This document shows, piece by piece, positions 8,101 through 16,281 of a stretch of DNA of 33,445 bases. The stretch comes from Ruminococcaceae bacterium UBA1425 (GTDB lineage Bacteria; Bacillota; Clostridia; Oscillospirales; Acutalibacteraceae), in assembly GCA_002329365.1 (NCBI GenBank), contig DCUB01000011.1, positions 20,618 through 54,062 on the forward strand, read 5' to 3'. Position 1 is the first letter of the stretch, and every line of letters begins with the position of its first letter. The position numbers and the translations under genes were made by a program. The notes beneath the pieces are model-generated. The model did no database searches. It was not told where the DNA came from and worked only from the letters and a program-made list of their open reading frames with translations.

Positions 8101-9237
8101 TTGACAAACAACCATATCATTGACCTTAAAAATATTTCTGTTTCGCTCGGCGGCGAGCAGATTCTTAAAAATATGAACCTTTATATAAATGATAAGGAAT
8201 TTATAACATTGCTCGGTCCCTCGGGCTGCGGCAAAACAACGACGCTAAGGATAATCGGCGGCTTTCTCGAGCCGGACGAGGGCGATGTGATATTCGGCGG
8301 CAAAAGAGTTAACGGCGTTCCCCCGCACAAGCGCAGAGTCAACACGATATTTCAAAGATACGCGCTGTTCCCTCATCTGAACGTGTTTGAAAATGTCGCG
8401 TTCGGTCTGCGGATAAAAAAGCTGCCCGAAAAGGAAATCCGTCAGACGGTTGACGAGATGCTGAAGCTCGTAAATCTGTCCGGGTTTGATAAAAGAAACG
8501 TAAACTCGCTTTCGGGCGGGCAGCAGCAGAGAGTCGCGATAGCCCGCGCGCTTGCCGTTAATCCCAAGGTGCTGCTGCTTGACGAGCCGCTCGGCGCGCT
8601 TGACCTGAAGCTCCGCAAGGACATGCAGGTAGAGCTTAAGAATATCCAGCAGCGCCTCGGAATAACATTTATATACGTCACCCACGACCAGGAAGAGGCT
8701 TTGTCAATGTCGGATACAATAGTCGTCATGGACGGCGGAGTTATCCAGCAGATAGGCTCTCCGCTCGATATATACAACGAACCGAAAAACGCGTTTGTCG
8801 CCGACTTTATCGGCGAAAGCAACATAGTAGACGGCGTTATGGTAAGGGATTTCTGCGCCGAGTTTGCAGGCAGCCGCTTTGAGTGCCTTGACAAGGGCTT
8901 TTCCGAGCGCGAGGCGGTTGACATTGTCATAAGGCCGGAGGACGTCGACGTCGTCCCGACCGAAAAGGGAATGCTGTCGGGCGTTGTTACGTCAGTCACG
9001 TTCAAGGGCGTGCATTTTGAGATAATCGTCGACGTCAGGGGCTTTAAGTGGATGATTCAGACGACGGACTACGAGGCTGTCGGGAACGTGATAGGCCTGC
9101 GTATAGAGCCGGACGCTATACATGTAATGAAAAAGTCCGTCTATTCGGGGCGTTACGGCGATTACAGCTCTTTCAGCGACGAAATCGACATGCTCTCCGA
9201 CACTTCATACGAGGAGGAGAGTGTCCCCGATGAATAA
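8101..9237 (+). CDS. potA: Spermidine/putrescine ABC transporter, ATP-binding protein PotA
   Basis: The 378-residue product is a complete PotA-type ATPase. It has Walker A GPSGCGKT (residues 39-46), the Q-loop (FQRYALFPHLNVFENVAFG), the signature LSGGQQQRVAIARALA, Walker B KVLLLDEPLGALD and the switch histidine in YVTHDQEEAL. A TOBE-type regulatory domain occupies about residues 240-355. It powers polyamine import at the inner face of the membrane. The start is TTG at 8101, preceded by AGGGGGA at about eleven bases; no in-frame ATG fits. It is first in a four-gene operon and overlaps potB. Confidence 0.92.
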   Translation: MTNNHIIDLKNISVSLGGEQILKNMNLYINDKEFITLLGPSGCGKTTTLRIIGGFLEPDEGDVIFGGKRVNGVPPHKRRVNTIFQRYALFPHLNVFENVAFGLRIKKLPEKEIRQTVDEMLKLVNLSGFDKRNVNSLSGGQQQRVAIARALAVNPKVLLLDEPLGALDLKLRKDMQVELKNIQQRLGITFIYVTHDQEEALSMSDTIVVMDGGVIQQIGSPLDIYNEPKNAFVADFIGESNIVDGVMVRDFCAEFAGSRFECLDKGFSEREAVDIVIRPEDVDVVPTEKGMLSGVVTSVTFKGVHFEIIVDVRGFKWMIQTTDYEAVGNVIGLRIEPDAIHVMKKSVYSGRYGDYSSFSDEIDMLSDTSYEEESVPDE

Positions 9238-10072
9238 AAACGGCTTCGGAAAAAAGCTTGTGACGGCTCCCTACACTTTGTGGATGGTCATATTTGTAGT
9301 CGTTCCCATCGCGCTTGTAATATACTATGCCTTTACCGACGCCGACGGCGGATTTACATTCGAAAACATGACGTATATATTCGAGTATGGAAAAACCTTT
9401 CTCGTATCAATAGAGCTGGCGCTTATTTCGACAGCAATATGTCTTGTTATGGCATATCCCGTTGCATACGGCATTTCAAGGTTTGAGGCCCGCAGGCAGC
9501 AGACGATGATAATGCTTGTCATGCTCCCCATGTGGATGAACTTTCTTATCAGGACATATGCGTGGATGACAATTCTTGAGGGAAACGGTCTTATCAACAG
9601 GGCTTTAAGGTATTTCGGCAGTGACGGCTTCGGCATGATAAACACAGAAGGCGCCGTAGTGCTCGGCATGGTTTATAATTTTCTGCCGTATATGATTCTG
9701 CCTATATACACGGTGCTTACTAAGATTGACGTCAGCACCATAGAGGCGGCGAAGGACCTCGGCGCCGGAAGAAGAAACGTTTTCCGCAGGGTTCTGCTGC
9801 CGATGAGCGTGCCCGGGATTATTTCTGGAATAACTATGGTGTTTGTTCCGGCCGTCAGCACGTTTGTAATATCAAAGCTTTTGGGCGGTGGCAAAACCTT
9901 CCTTATCGGCGATATCATCGAAAACTATTTCCTCGGAAACACCGGTATGATCAATTATAATATCGGCGCCTCGCTTTCGCTTGTCCTTATGGTGCTTATA
10001 CTCATTTCAATGACAGTCATGAACCATTTTGACAAGGATGCGGGCGAAGGGGAAGGGGTGCTTGTCGGATGA
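9230..10072 (+). CDS. potB: Spermidine/putrescine ABC transporter permease PotB
   Basis: The 280-residue permease has about six membrane helices and the ABC permease coupling loop, seen as EAAKDLGAGRRNVFRRVLLP. It pairs with PotC to form the transmembrane channel. The ATG at 9230 overlaps the end of potA by eight bases, with GAGGAGG upstream. An in-frame GTG at 9221 lies too close to that ribosome site to be the better choice. It ends in an ATGA-type overlap with potC. Confidence 0.9.
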   Translation: MNKNGFGKKLVTAPYTLWMVIFVVVPIALVIYYAFTDADGGFTFENMTYIFEYGKTFLVSIELALISTAICLVMAYPVAYGISRFEARRQQTMIMLVMLPMWMNFLIRTYAWMTILEGNGLINRALRYFGSDGFGMINTEGAVVLGMVYNFLPYMILPIYTVLTKIDVSTIEAAKDLGAGRRNVFRRVLLPMSVPGIISGITMVFVPAVSTFVISKLLGGGKTFLIGDIIENYFLGNTGMINYNIGASLSLVLMVLILISMTVMNHFDKDAGEGEGVLVG

Positions 10073-10884
10073 AGTTGCTGTCAAAGGTTTACAACTTCCT
10101 TGTTTTCGGTTTTCTGTACGCGCCGATAGCCGTTATGATAGTCTATTCGTTCAATTCCGAAAAGAGCAGAACAAATTTCGGCAGCTTTTCGTTCCGCTGG
10201 TATCAGGAGCTGTTTAATGACGACATAATTCTGAAATCGCTGTATGTTTCGCTGCTTGTCGCCGTTTTGTCGGCGCTTGCCGCAACGCTTATCGGAACAC
10301 TCGCCGCCGTCGGAATCGACAGCATGAAGGCACCCCTAAAAAGGGCATATCTTATGGTAAACAACATACCCGTAGTAAACCCCGATATTGTCACGGCTGT
10401 TTCCATGATGATACTGTTCGTGTTTGTCATAACAAGGATAAACGGTCTTAACATGGGCTTCGGCACCCTTCTTATCGCGCACATCACGTTCAATATCCCT
10501 TATGTGATTCTGTCCGTGCTGCCGAAGCTCCGAGGCATGAACAGCAACATTTACGACGCCGCTTTAGACCTCGGATGCCCTCCTCTTAAGTCGTTTATGA
10601 AGGTTGTCGTCCCCGAAATCCTGCCCGGCATAATAACGGGCTTCATCATGGCGTTCACGCTGTCGCTCGACGATTTCGTTATCAGCTATTTTAACAGCGG
10701 CTCAACAGCCCAGACGCTGCCCGTAACAATATATTCCATGACAAAACGTCCGTATTCACCCAAAATCAACGCGCTTTCAACACTGCTTTTCATATCCGTT
10801 ATGCTTCTGCTGGTTGTCGTAAACATCAGGCAGTCGGCGGGAGTTAAAAAGGATAAAAAAACAATAAAGAAAGAGGTTAGATAA
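10069..10884 (+). CDS. potC: Spermidine/putrescine ABC transporter permease PotC
   Basis: The 271-residue permease carries the same fold as PotB, with the coupling loop DAALDLGCPPLKSFMKVVVP and the PotC-typical LSLDDFVISYF segment. It starts within the last codons of potB (ATG overlapping TGA), a sign of translational coupling. The lysine-rich C-terminus is cytoplasmic. potD begins one base after its stop. Confidence 0.9.
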   Translation: MKLLSKVYNFLVFGFLYAPIAVMIVYSFNSEKSRTNFGSFSFRWYQELFNDDIILKSLYVSLLVAVLSALAATLIGTLAAVGIDSMKAPLKRAYLMVNNIPVVNPDIVTAVSMMILFVFVITRINGLNMGFGTLLIAHITFNIPYVILSVLPKLRGMNSNIYDAALDLGCPPLKSFMKVVVPEILPGIITGFIMAFTLSLDDFVISYFNSGSTAQTLPVTIYSMTKRPYSPKINALSTLLFISVMLLLVVVNIRQSAGVKKDKKTIKKEVR

Positions 10885-10885
10885 G

Positions 10886-11941
10886 TTGAAAAAAAGAGCT
10901 TTGTCCGCAGTTCTCAGTATTCTTGTTTTGCTGCCCGTCATCGCCATGTCGGGCTGCGGCGGTAATTCGGTGGTGTTAAACGTTTACAACTGGGGCGAAT
11001 ATATAGCATCAGGCGTTACGGATCAGTTCGAGAAGGAAACGGGAATAAAGGTGAATTATACCACATACGACAGCAACGAGTCCCTTTATTCGAAAATCAG
11101 CTCGGGCGCCGCATCCTACGACGTAATTATCCCGTCAGACTATATGATAAGCAGGATGATTGAAGAGGGAATGCTGGCGGAGCTTGATTTCGGTAATATC
11201 CCGAACTATGATATGATAGGCGACAAATATAAGTCGCTCGAATATGACCCCGAAAACAAATATTCCGTACCGTACACATGGGGAAATACTGTAATTATAT
11301 ATAACAGCGCTAAGGTCGACGCGGCAGACGTCGCCGAGCAGAGTATTAATCTTCTCTGGAACGAAAAATATTCCGGCCAGATTCTCATGTTCGACAATCC
11401 GAGGGACGCGTTCGGTCTTGCCCTTAAAAAGCTCGGTTTCTCCATGAACTCGACGAACCAAGCCGAGTGGGAAGCTGCCGCAGAGGAATTAAAAAGGCAG
11501 AAGCCGCTTGTTCAGGCATATGTCATGGACCAGATTTTTGATAAAATGAGCAGCGGCGAAGCGCTAATCGCCCCTTACTATGCCGGTGATGTGCTTGCCA
11601 TGCAGGAAAATAACCCCGACATAAAATGCTATATCCCGAAAGAGGGGGCAAACATGTTTGTCGACGCGATGTGCGTTCTGAAAACATCAACGAAGAAGGC
11701 CGAGGCCGAAAAATTCATAAACTTCATGTGCAGTACGGAAATTGCTCTGAAGACAGCCGAGGAGCTGGGCTACGCCACTCCGCAGACGGAGGCAAAAGCG
11801 CTTCTTGACCCCTCGATAACCTCCGTCAGCTTCATTTACCCGCCTGACGAGGTTCTCGCCAACACCGAGGTGTTTTTTAAGCTTCCCGCGGAAATCAACA
11901 AGCTGCAAAGCGACCTGTGGACGGAAATCAAAAAAGATTAA
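10886..11941 (+). CDS. potD: Polyamine-binding lipoprotein PotD
   Basis: The 351-residue product is the extracellular binding component, anchored as a lipoprotein. It has a signal peptide with lipobox MSGC, cysteine about residue 24. The mature part begins with VLNVYNWGEYIASGV, a segment conserved in PotD/PotF proteins, and contains SYDVIIPSDYMI and the PYTWGNT region of the binding cleft. It delivers spermidine or putrescine to PotBC. The start is TTG at 10886, preceded by AAAGAGG. It is the last gene of the operon; the next promoter begins 17 bases after its stop. Confidence 0.92.
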   Translation: MKKRALSAVLSILVLLPVIAMSGCGGNSVVLNVYNWGEYIASGVTDQFEKETGIKVNYTTYDSNESLYSKISSGAASYDVIIPSDYMISRMIEEGMLAELDFGNIPNYDMIGDKYKSLEYDPENKYSVPYTWGNTVIIYNSAKVDAADVAEQSINLLWNEKYSGQILMFDNPRDAFGLALKKLGFSMNSTNQAEWEAAAEELKRQKPLVQAYVMDQIFDKMSSGEALIAPYYAGDVLAMQENNPDIKCYIPKEGANMFVDAMCVLKTSTKKAEAEKFINFMCSTEIALKTAEELGYATPQTEAKALLDPSITSVSFIYPPDEVLANTEVFFKLPAEINKLQSDLWTEIKKD

Positions 11942-11957
11942 AGCAGATAAAAAAATC

Positions 11958-11986
11958 TTGACTTTATGACAGGTTTCTGATAAGAT
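11958..11986 (+). promoter_or_regulatory. Promoter of the T-box controlled operon
   Basis: TTGACT at 11958-11963 and TAAGAT at 11981-11986 are separated by 17 bases. This would start a transcript near 11993, just ahead of the T-box leader. Confidence 0.75.
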
Positions 11987-11992
11987 TATCCC

Positions 11993-12276
11993 ACAATATC
12001 ATATTCCAAATGCTATGACGGAATTATGCCTTTATTGGCGCATCAAGAGAGCCGGCGGATGGTGCGAGCCGGTATGCGGCCTTAAACGGCAGTCTCACTC
12101 CCGAGCAGAATTCCCGAAGGCCATCGTGCTGCGTAAGGAATTCCGGTTTGCCCCGTTATCGCGGCATCAGGCTTTTACGAGCCATACAAAGTGACCGTTT
12201 TTACGGTAATACGGGTGGTACCGCGGTATTGTTATATCGTCCCTGAAGCTTCGGCTTTGGGGACTTATTTTTTTTG
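11993..12276 (+). promoter_or_regulatory. T-box leader, probable leucine specifier
   Basis: The conserved T-box sequence GGGTGGTACCGCG lies at 12213-12225, before a terminator. Stem I can be traced from GGAATT (12020-12025) to AATTCC (12109-12114). It includes the AGAGAG bulge and the apical GGATGGTGCGAGCC segment. In the specifier region CTC (12094-12096) is followed by A, as usual for a specifier, and reads as leucine. Uncharged tRNA-Leu would pair here and with the T-box sequence to favour antitermination. The leucine assignment fits the LeuA-like gene just downstream but rests on manual alignment. The 349-base gap before that gene is filled by this leader and its promoter. Confidence 0.9.
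12238..12276 (+). terminator. T-box attenuator terminator
   Basis: The stem GTCCCTGAAGC / GCTTTGGGGAC closes on a TTCG loop and is followed by TTATTTTTTTT. It lies directly after the T-box sequence and is the intrinsic terminator that the antiterminator would displace. Confidence 0.85.
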
Positions 12277-12290
12277 AAAGGGTTTTATCT

Positions 12291-13712
12291 ATGAAAACAA
12301 TTAAAATTGCAGACATGACGCTCCGCAAGGCAGTAAAAAATCCTGACATGCTCCTCGGATTCCGCGAGAAGATAGAGATTGCGAAGCAGCTTGACAGGCT
12401 AAATGTCGACATCATAGAAATGCCCGAGCTGTCGGGCGACAAGGCGGACGAGCTGCTCGTCAAGTCCATCGCCTCTGTTCTGAAAAACAGCACGCTTTCC
12501 GTTGTCGCGGGGCTTACGGAGAAAAGCGCGGCGGCGGCGTGGAACGCCATGTCCGGTGCGGCGCGCCCCAGATTAAACGTAGTTGTACCTGTTTCGGCTG
12601 TTCAGATGGAGTATGTCTGCAAGAAAAAGCCGCCGCAGGTGCTCGAACTGATATCAAAGCTCGTATCCTTCTGCGCGTCTTTCTGCCCCGACGTTGAATT
12701 TTCAGCGGCCGACGCCACAAGAAGCGACAGGGATTTTCTGGCGTCCGCCGTTTCAGCCGCTATTAAGGCCGGTGCAAAAACAGTAACCTTCTGCGACTCT
12801 ATAGGTACAATGTTCCCAAACGAGATAGAGGTGTTTTTAAACGACGTCAGGAGCCGTATCGCCAGGCTTGAAACAGTCGAATACGCAATGCAGTGCAGCA
12901 ACGAGATAAAGATGGCGGCGGCGTGCGCGTTCGCGTCTGTAAGCGCCGGGGTTTCAATAATCAAAACAACTGTCTGCGACTCGAAGACGCCGACGATAGA
13001 TGCTGTGGCGCACACGATAAGATTAAGAGGCGACACTCTCGGAATAAGGACAAACGTCAATGTTACCGAGCTCATATCGGTAATCAATCGGCTTATACCG
13101 CAGATTAAAACAAAGCGCAGCGAAAGCTCGCCGTTCGACAACGGGGTAGCCGATACCGCGGCGGAAGATATCATGCTCGACAGCGGCACAAGCATTTCAA
13201 CTTTAATCGGCGTAATTTCAAAGCTCGGCTACAATCTTTCGCAGGACGACAACGCGAAGGTCTACGAGTCCTTTATGAGCGTAGCCAAAGAAAAGCAGTC
13301 TGTCGGCGCGAAGGAGCTTGACGCCATAATTGCAAGTGCCGCGCATCAGGTGCCGCCAACATACAAGCTTGTTAGCTATGTCATAAACTGCGGAAACGTA
13401 CTTACACCTACCGCTAACATCACGCTTGAGAAAAACGGCGTGACGTACAACGGGCTCAGCACGGGCGACGGTCCCATAGACGCCGCCTTCCTTGCAATTG
13501 AAAAAATCACGGGCCATCATTACGAGCTTGACGATTTCCAGATTCAGTCGGTTACGGAGGGGCGCGAGGCGATGGGCGACGCGCTTGTCAAGCTGCGTTC
13601 CGACGGCGAGCTTTATTCGGGAAAGGGCATTTCAACCGACATCATAGGCGCCAGCATCAGGGCGTATGTCAACGCGCTTAACAAGATTGTGTACGACACC
13701 GACAACGCATAA
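12291..13712 (+). CDS. LeuA-like protein with degenerate catalytic site and LeuA regulatory domain
   Basis: The 473-residue product has the two-part layout of 2-isopropylmalate synthase: an HMGL-like TIM barrel (about 1-270) and a C-terminal leucine-binding regulatory domain (about 340-470, with GDGPIDAAFLAIEKITG and GISTDIIGASIRAYVNALNK). The catalytic motifs are altered. The usual D-x-T-L-R-D-G reads DMTLRKA, with Lys13 in place of the metal-binding Asp. The usual H-x-H-N-D reads QCSNE (residues 201-205), so both metal histidines are gone. The regulatory domain is well kept. It may be a leucine-sensing or redirected protein. I recall similar degenerate proteins annotated in other Clostridia. 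RBS GAAAGGG precedes the ATG. Confidence 0.8.
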   Translation: MKTIKIADMTLRKAVKNPDMLLGFREKIEIAKQLDRLNVDIIEMPELSGDKADELLVKSIASVLKNSTLSVVAGLTEKSAAAAWNAMSGAARPRLNVVVPVSAVQMEYVCKKKPPQVLELISKLVSFCASFCPDVEFSAADATRSDRDFLASAVSAAIKAGAKTVTFCDSIGTMFPNEIEVFLNDVRSRIARLETVEYAMQCSNEIKMAAACAFASVSAGVSIIKTTVCDSKTPTIDAVAHTIRLRGDTLGIRTNVNVTELISVINRLIPQIKTKRSESSPFDNGVADTAAEDIMLDSGTSISTLIGVISKLGYNLSQDDNAKVYESFMSVAKEKQSVGAKELDAIIASAAHQVPPTYKLVSYVINCGNVLTPTANITLEKNGVTYNGLSTGDGPIDAAFLAIEKITGHHYELDDFQIQSVTEGREAMGDALVKLRSDGELYSGKGISTDIIGASIRAYVNALNKIVYDTDNA

Positions 13713-13745
13713 ACAATCAAGGAAACACCGAAAGGAATTGATTAT

Positions 13746-16268
13746 ATGAAGCTTTCGTTTTCCACAAACGGCTGGAATGAATTCGGCTGGCGTGATTTTT
13801 ACTCCATGGCAAAGGACCTCGGCTTTGACGGCATCGAGCTCCACAATGTCGGCGACGACCTCTTTGAGGGCAGAAACGCCCCCTTCTCAATGCAGGAGCT
13901 GCCGAGAACGGCGCGCAGGCTCCGCGAGCTGGGACTTTCAATTCCTTGCATTGACGCGGTGTGCAACATGGCGGACGCGTCGAAGCTTACGGAGAACTGC
14001 ATCGATACCGAGGATTTTATAGCCATAGCCTCAAAGCTCGGTACGCCGTACATCAGGATTTACGCCTCCGCGCAAAAGGGAAAAACGCCCACGGAGGAGG
14101 ACGATGCCGTTGTCGAATACCTTAAAAAGATGCTGCCCGTAGCCGAAAAAGCGGGAGTAGTGCTTTTGATAGAAACAGTAGGCATTTATGCCGACACTTC
14201 AAGGCTGTGCGACATTCTTAACCTCTTTGCGTCCGACAACCTCGCGGCGTTGTGGGATATGCACCACCCTTACAGGTGCTTCGGTGAAAGCGCGGAAAAG
14301 ACTGTTCAGAATCTCGGCGCTTATATAAGGCACGTCCATGTCAAGGATTCCGTCGTCGTCGGAGGCGAGGTTCAGTTCAGGCTGATGGGCGAGGGCGATG
14401 TTCCGTTCGACGAGATGATGAACGCCCTGCGCTCCGTAAACTACGACGGCTTCATTTCCTTCGAGTGGATACCGACGTGGCTTGAGGAACTGAGCGACAG
14501 CGCCATAGTGTTCCCGCATTTTATTAACTTTATGAGCCGCTATATCTCAGACGGCAGAGATAACGAAAAGCTTTACTCAAACAAAGACGGTTCGGGGAAA
14601 TACGTCTGGAAAAAGAATTCACTTATCGACTGCACCTTTTCGCAGGTGCTCGACAGGATGGTAAAGGAATTCCCGGATCAGTACGCCTTCAAATATACGA
14701 CGCTTGACTACACAAGGACATACGCGGAATTCCGCGACGACGTTGATATGTTCTGCCGCTCGCTCATAGCTCTCGGAGTAAAGCCGGGCGACCATATCGC
14801 TGTCTGGGCAACAAACGTTCCGCAGTGGTACATAGCGTTCTGGGCGGCTACAAAGATAGGCGCGGTGCTTGTTACCGTCAACACCGCTTACAAAATTCAC
14901 GAGGCTGAATATCTGCTACGCCAGTCCGACACCCACACGCTTATTATGATAGACAGCGCGGTAGACTCCGATTATATAGCAATTATAAACGAAATCTGCC
15001 CCGAGCTTAAAAACTCGGTGCCCGGTCAGCCTCTCCATTGCAGAAGGCTGCCCTTCCTGCGGAACGTCATAACAATACAGTCGCGCAGAGACGGCTGCCT
15101 GACGTGGGACGACGCTATGGCGCTTGCATATCAGGTTCCCATTGAGGAGGTTTACCGCCGCGCCGCCGCCGTAGACAAAGACGACGTGTGCAACATGCAG
15201 TACACTTCGGGAACCACCGGCTTCCCGAAGGGCGTTATGCTCACCCATTACAACGTCGTCAACAACGGCAAGTGCATAGGCGACAGGATGGACCTTTCAA
15301 CAGCCGACAGGATGATGATACAGGTTCCGATGTTCCACTGCTTCGGCATGGTGCTTGCAATGACAGCGGCGATGACGCACGGTGCCACGTTGTGCCCCAT
15401 ACCGTATTTCTCGGCGAAGGCCTCGCTTGCCTGCGTCAATCTTGAGCGTATTACAGTTTTCCACGGAGTGCCCACAATGTTCATTGCAATGCTTGAACAC
15501 GAGGACTATGCAAAAACAGATTTTTCATATGTCCGCACCGGCATCATGGCGGGCAGCGTATGCCCCGAGCCGGTAATGCGTGCGGCAGTCGAAAAGCTGC
15601 ACATGTCCGGCATCGTCAGCGTTTACGGTCAGACCGAGGCATCCCCCGGCTGCACGATGAGCGATTGGGAGGACCCGCTCGACCTTCGCGTCGGTACCGT
15701 CGGACGCGCGCTGCCTAACATAGAATGTAAAATAGTCGACCCCGAAACGGGACGAGAGCTGCCCGACGGTGAGAACGGCGAGTTTGTCGCGCGCGGCTAT
15801 AATATCATGAAGGGCTACTACAAGATGCCGCAGGCGACGGAAGCGGCCATTGACAGGGACGGCTGGCTTCACACTGGCGACATTGCCTGCCGCACTCCCG
15901 AGGGCTATTACAGGATAACTGGCAGATTAAAGGACATGATAATCCGCGGAGGCGAAAACATTTATCCGAAGGAGATAGAGGAATTCATCTATACTCATCC
16001 GAAGGTGTCTGACGTTCAGGTCATCGGCGTTCCCGACGAGCAGTACGGCGAGGAAATTATGGCGTGTGTAATCCTCAAGGAGGGTGAAACGATGACTGAG
16101 GACGAGCTTAAAACGTTCGTCCGTGAACATATGGCGCGCCACAAGGTTCCGAAATATGTTGATTTTGTAACATCCTTCCCGATGAACGTGGCGGGAAAGA
16201 TACTAAAATACAAGATGCGCGAGGCTGCCGTGGAAAAATTAGGGCTTAAAAAACCCGGCGACAGCTAA
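13746..16268 (+). CDS. Fusion of TIM-barrel isomerase/epimerase-like domain and acyl-CoA ligase
   Basis: The 840-residue product joins two complete domains. Residues 1-270 form a xylose-isomerase-like TIM barrel. Candidate metal ligands are all present: E143 (LLIETVG), D171 (LWDMHHP), H198 (RHVHVKD) and E240 (FEWIP). Residues 285-840 are an AMP-forming acyl-CoA synthetase. It has the P-loop YTSGTTGFPKGV near 486, the YGQTEASP motif, DGWLHTGDIA, RLKDMIIRGGENIYPKE and the C-terminal lysine in NVAGKILKYKMRE. It follows the LeuA-like gene by 33 bases and precedes the epimerase by 13. One long open frame with no frameshift makes an assembly error unlikely. The ligase resembles fatty or carboxylic acid ligases; the substrate is unknown. 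Confidence 0.88.
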   Translation: MKLSFSTNGWNEFGWRDFYSMAKDLGFDGIELHNVGDDLFEGRNAPFSMQELPRTARRLRELGLSIPCIDAVCNMADASKLTENCIDTEDFIAIASKLGTPYIRIYASAQKGKTPTEEDDAVVEYLKKMLPVAEKAGVVLLIETVGIYADTSRLCDILNLFASDNLAALWDMHHPYRCFGESAEKTVQNLGAYIRHVHVKDSVVVGGEVQFRLMGEGDVPFDEMMNALRSVNYDGFISFEWIPTWLEELSDSAIVFPHFINFMSRYISDGRDNEKLYSNKDGSGKYVWKKNSLIDCTFSQVLDRMVKEFPDQYAFKYTTLDYTRTYAEFRDDVDMFCRSLIALGVKPGDHIAVWATNVPQWYIAFWAATKIGAVLVTVNTAYKIHEAEYLLRQSDTHTLIMIDSAVDSDYIAIINEICPELKNSVPGQPLHCRRLPFLRNVITIQSRRDGCLTWDDAMALAYQVPIEEVYRRAAAVDKDDVCNMQYTSGTTGFPKGVMLTHYNVVNNGKCIGDRMDLSTADRMMIQVPMFHCFGMVLAMTAAMTHGATLCPIPYFSAKASLACVNLERITVFHGVPTMFIAMLEHEDYAKTDFSYVRTGIMAGSVCPEPVMRAAVEKLHMSGIVSVYGQTEASPGCTMSDWEDPLDLRVGTVGRALPNIECKIVDPETGRELPDGENGEFVARGYNIMKGYYKMPQATEAAIDRDGWLHTGDIACRTPEGYYRITGRLKDMIIRGGENIYPKEIEEFIYTHPKVSDVQVIGVPDEQYGEEIMACVILKEGETMTEDELKTFVREHMARHKVPKYVDFVTSFPMNVAGKILKYKMREAAVEKLGLKKPGDS

Positions 16269-16281
16269 GAAAGGGTAAGAA

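Noticed and set aside
12602..13195. A 197-residue frame antisense to the LeuA-like gene
   Set aside because: Low-complexity Ser/Ile-rich shadow of the real coding strand.
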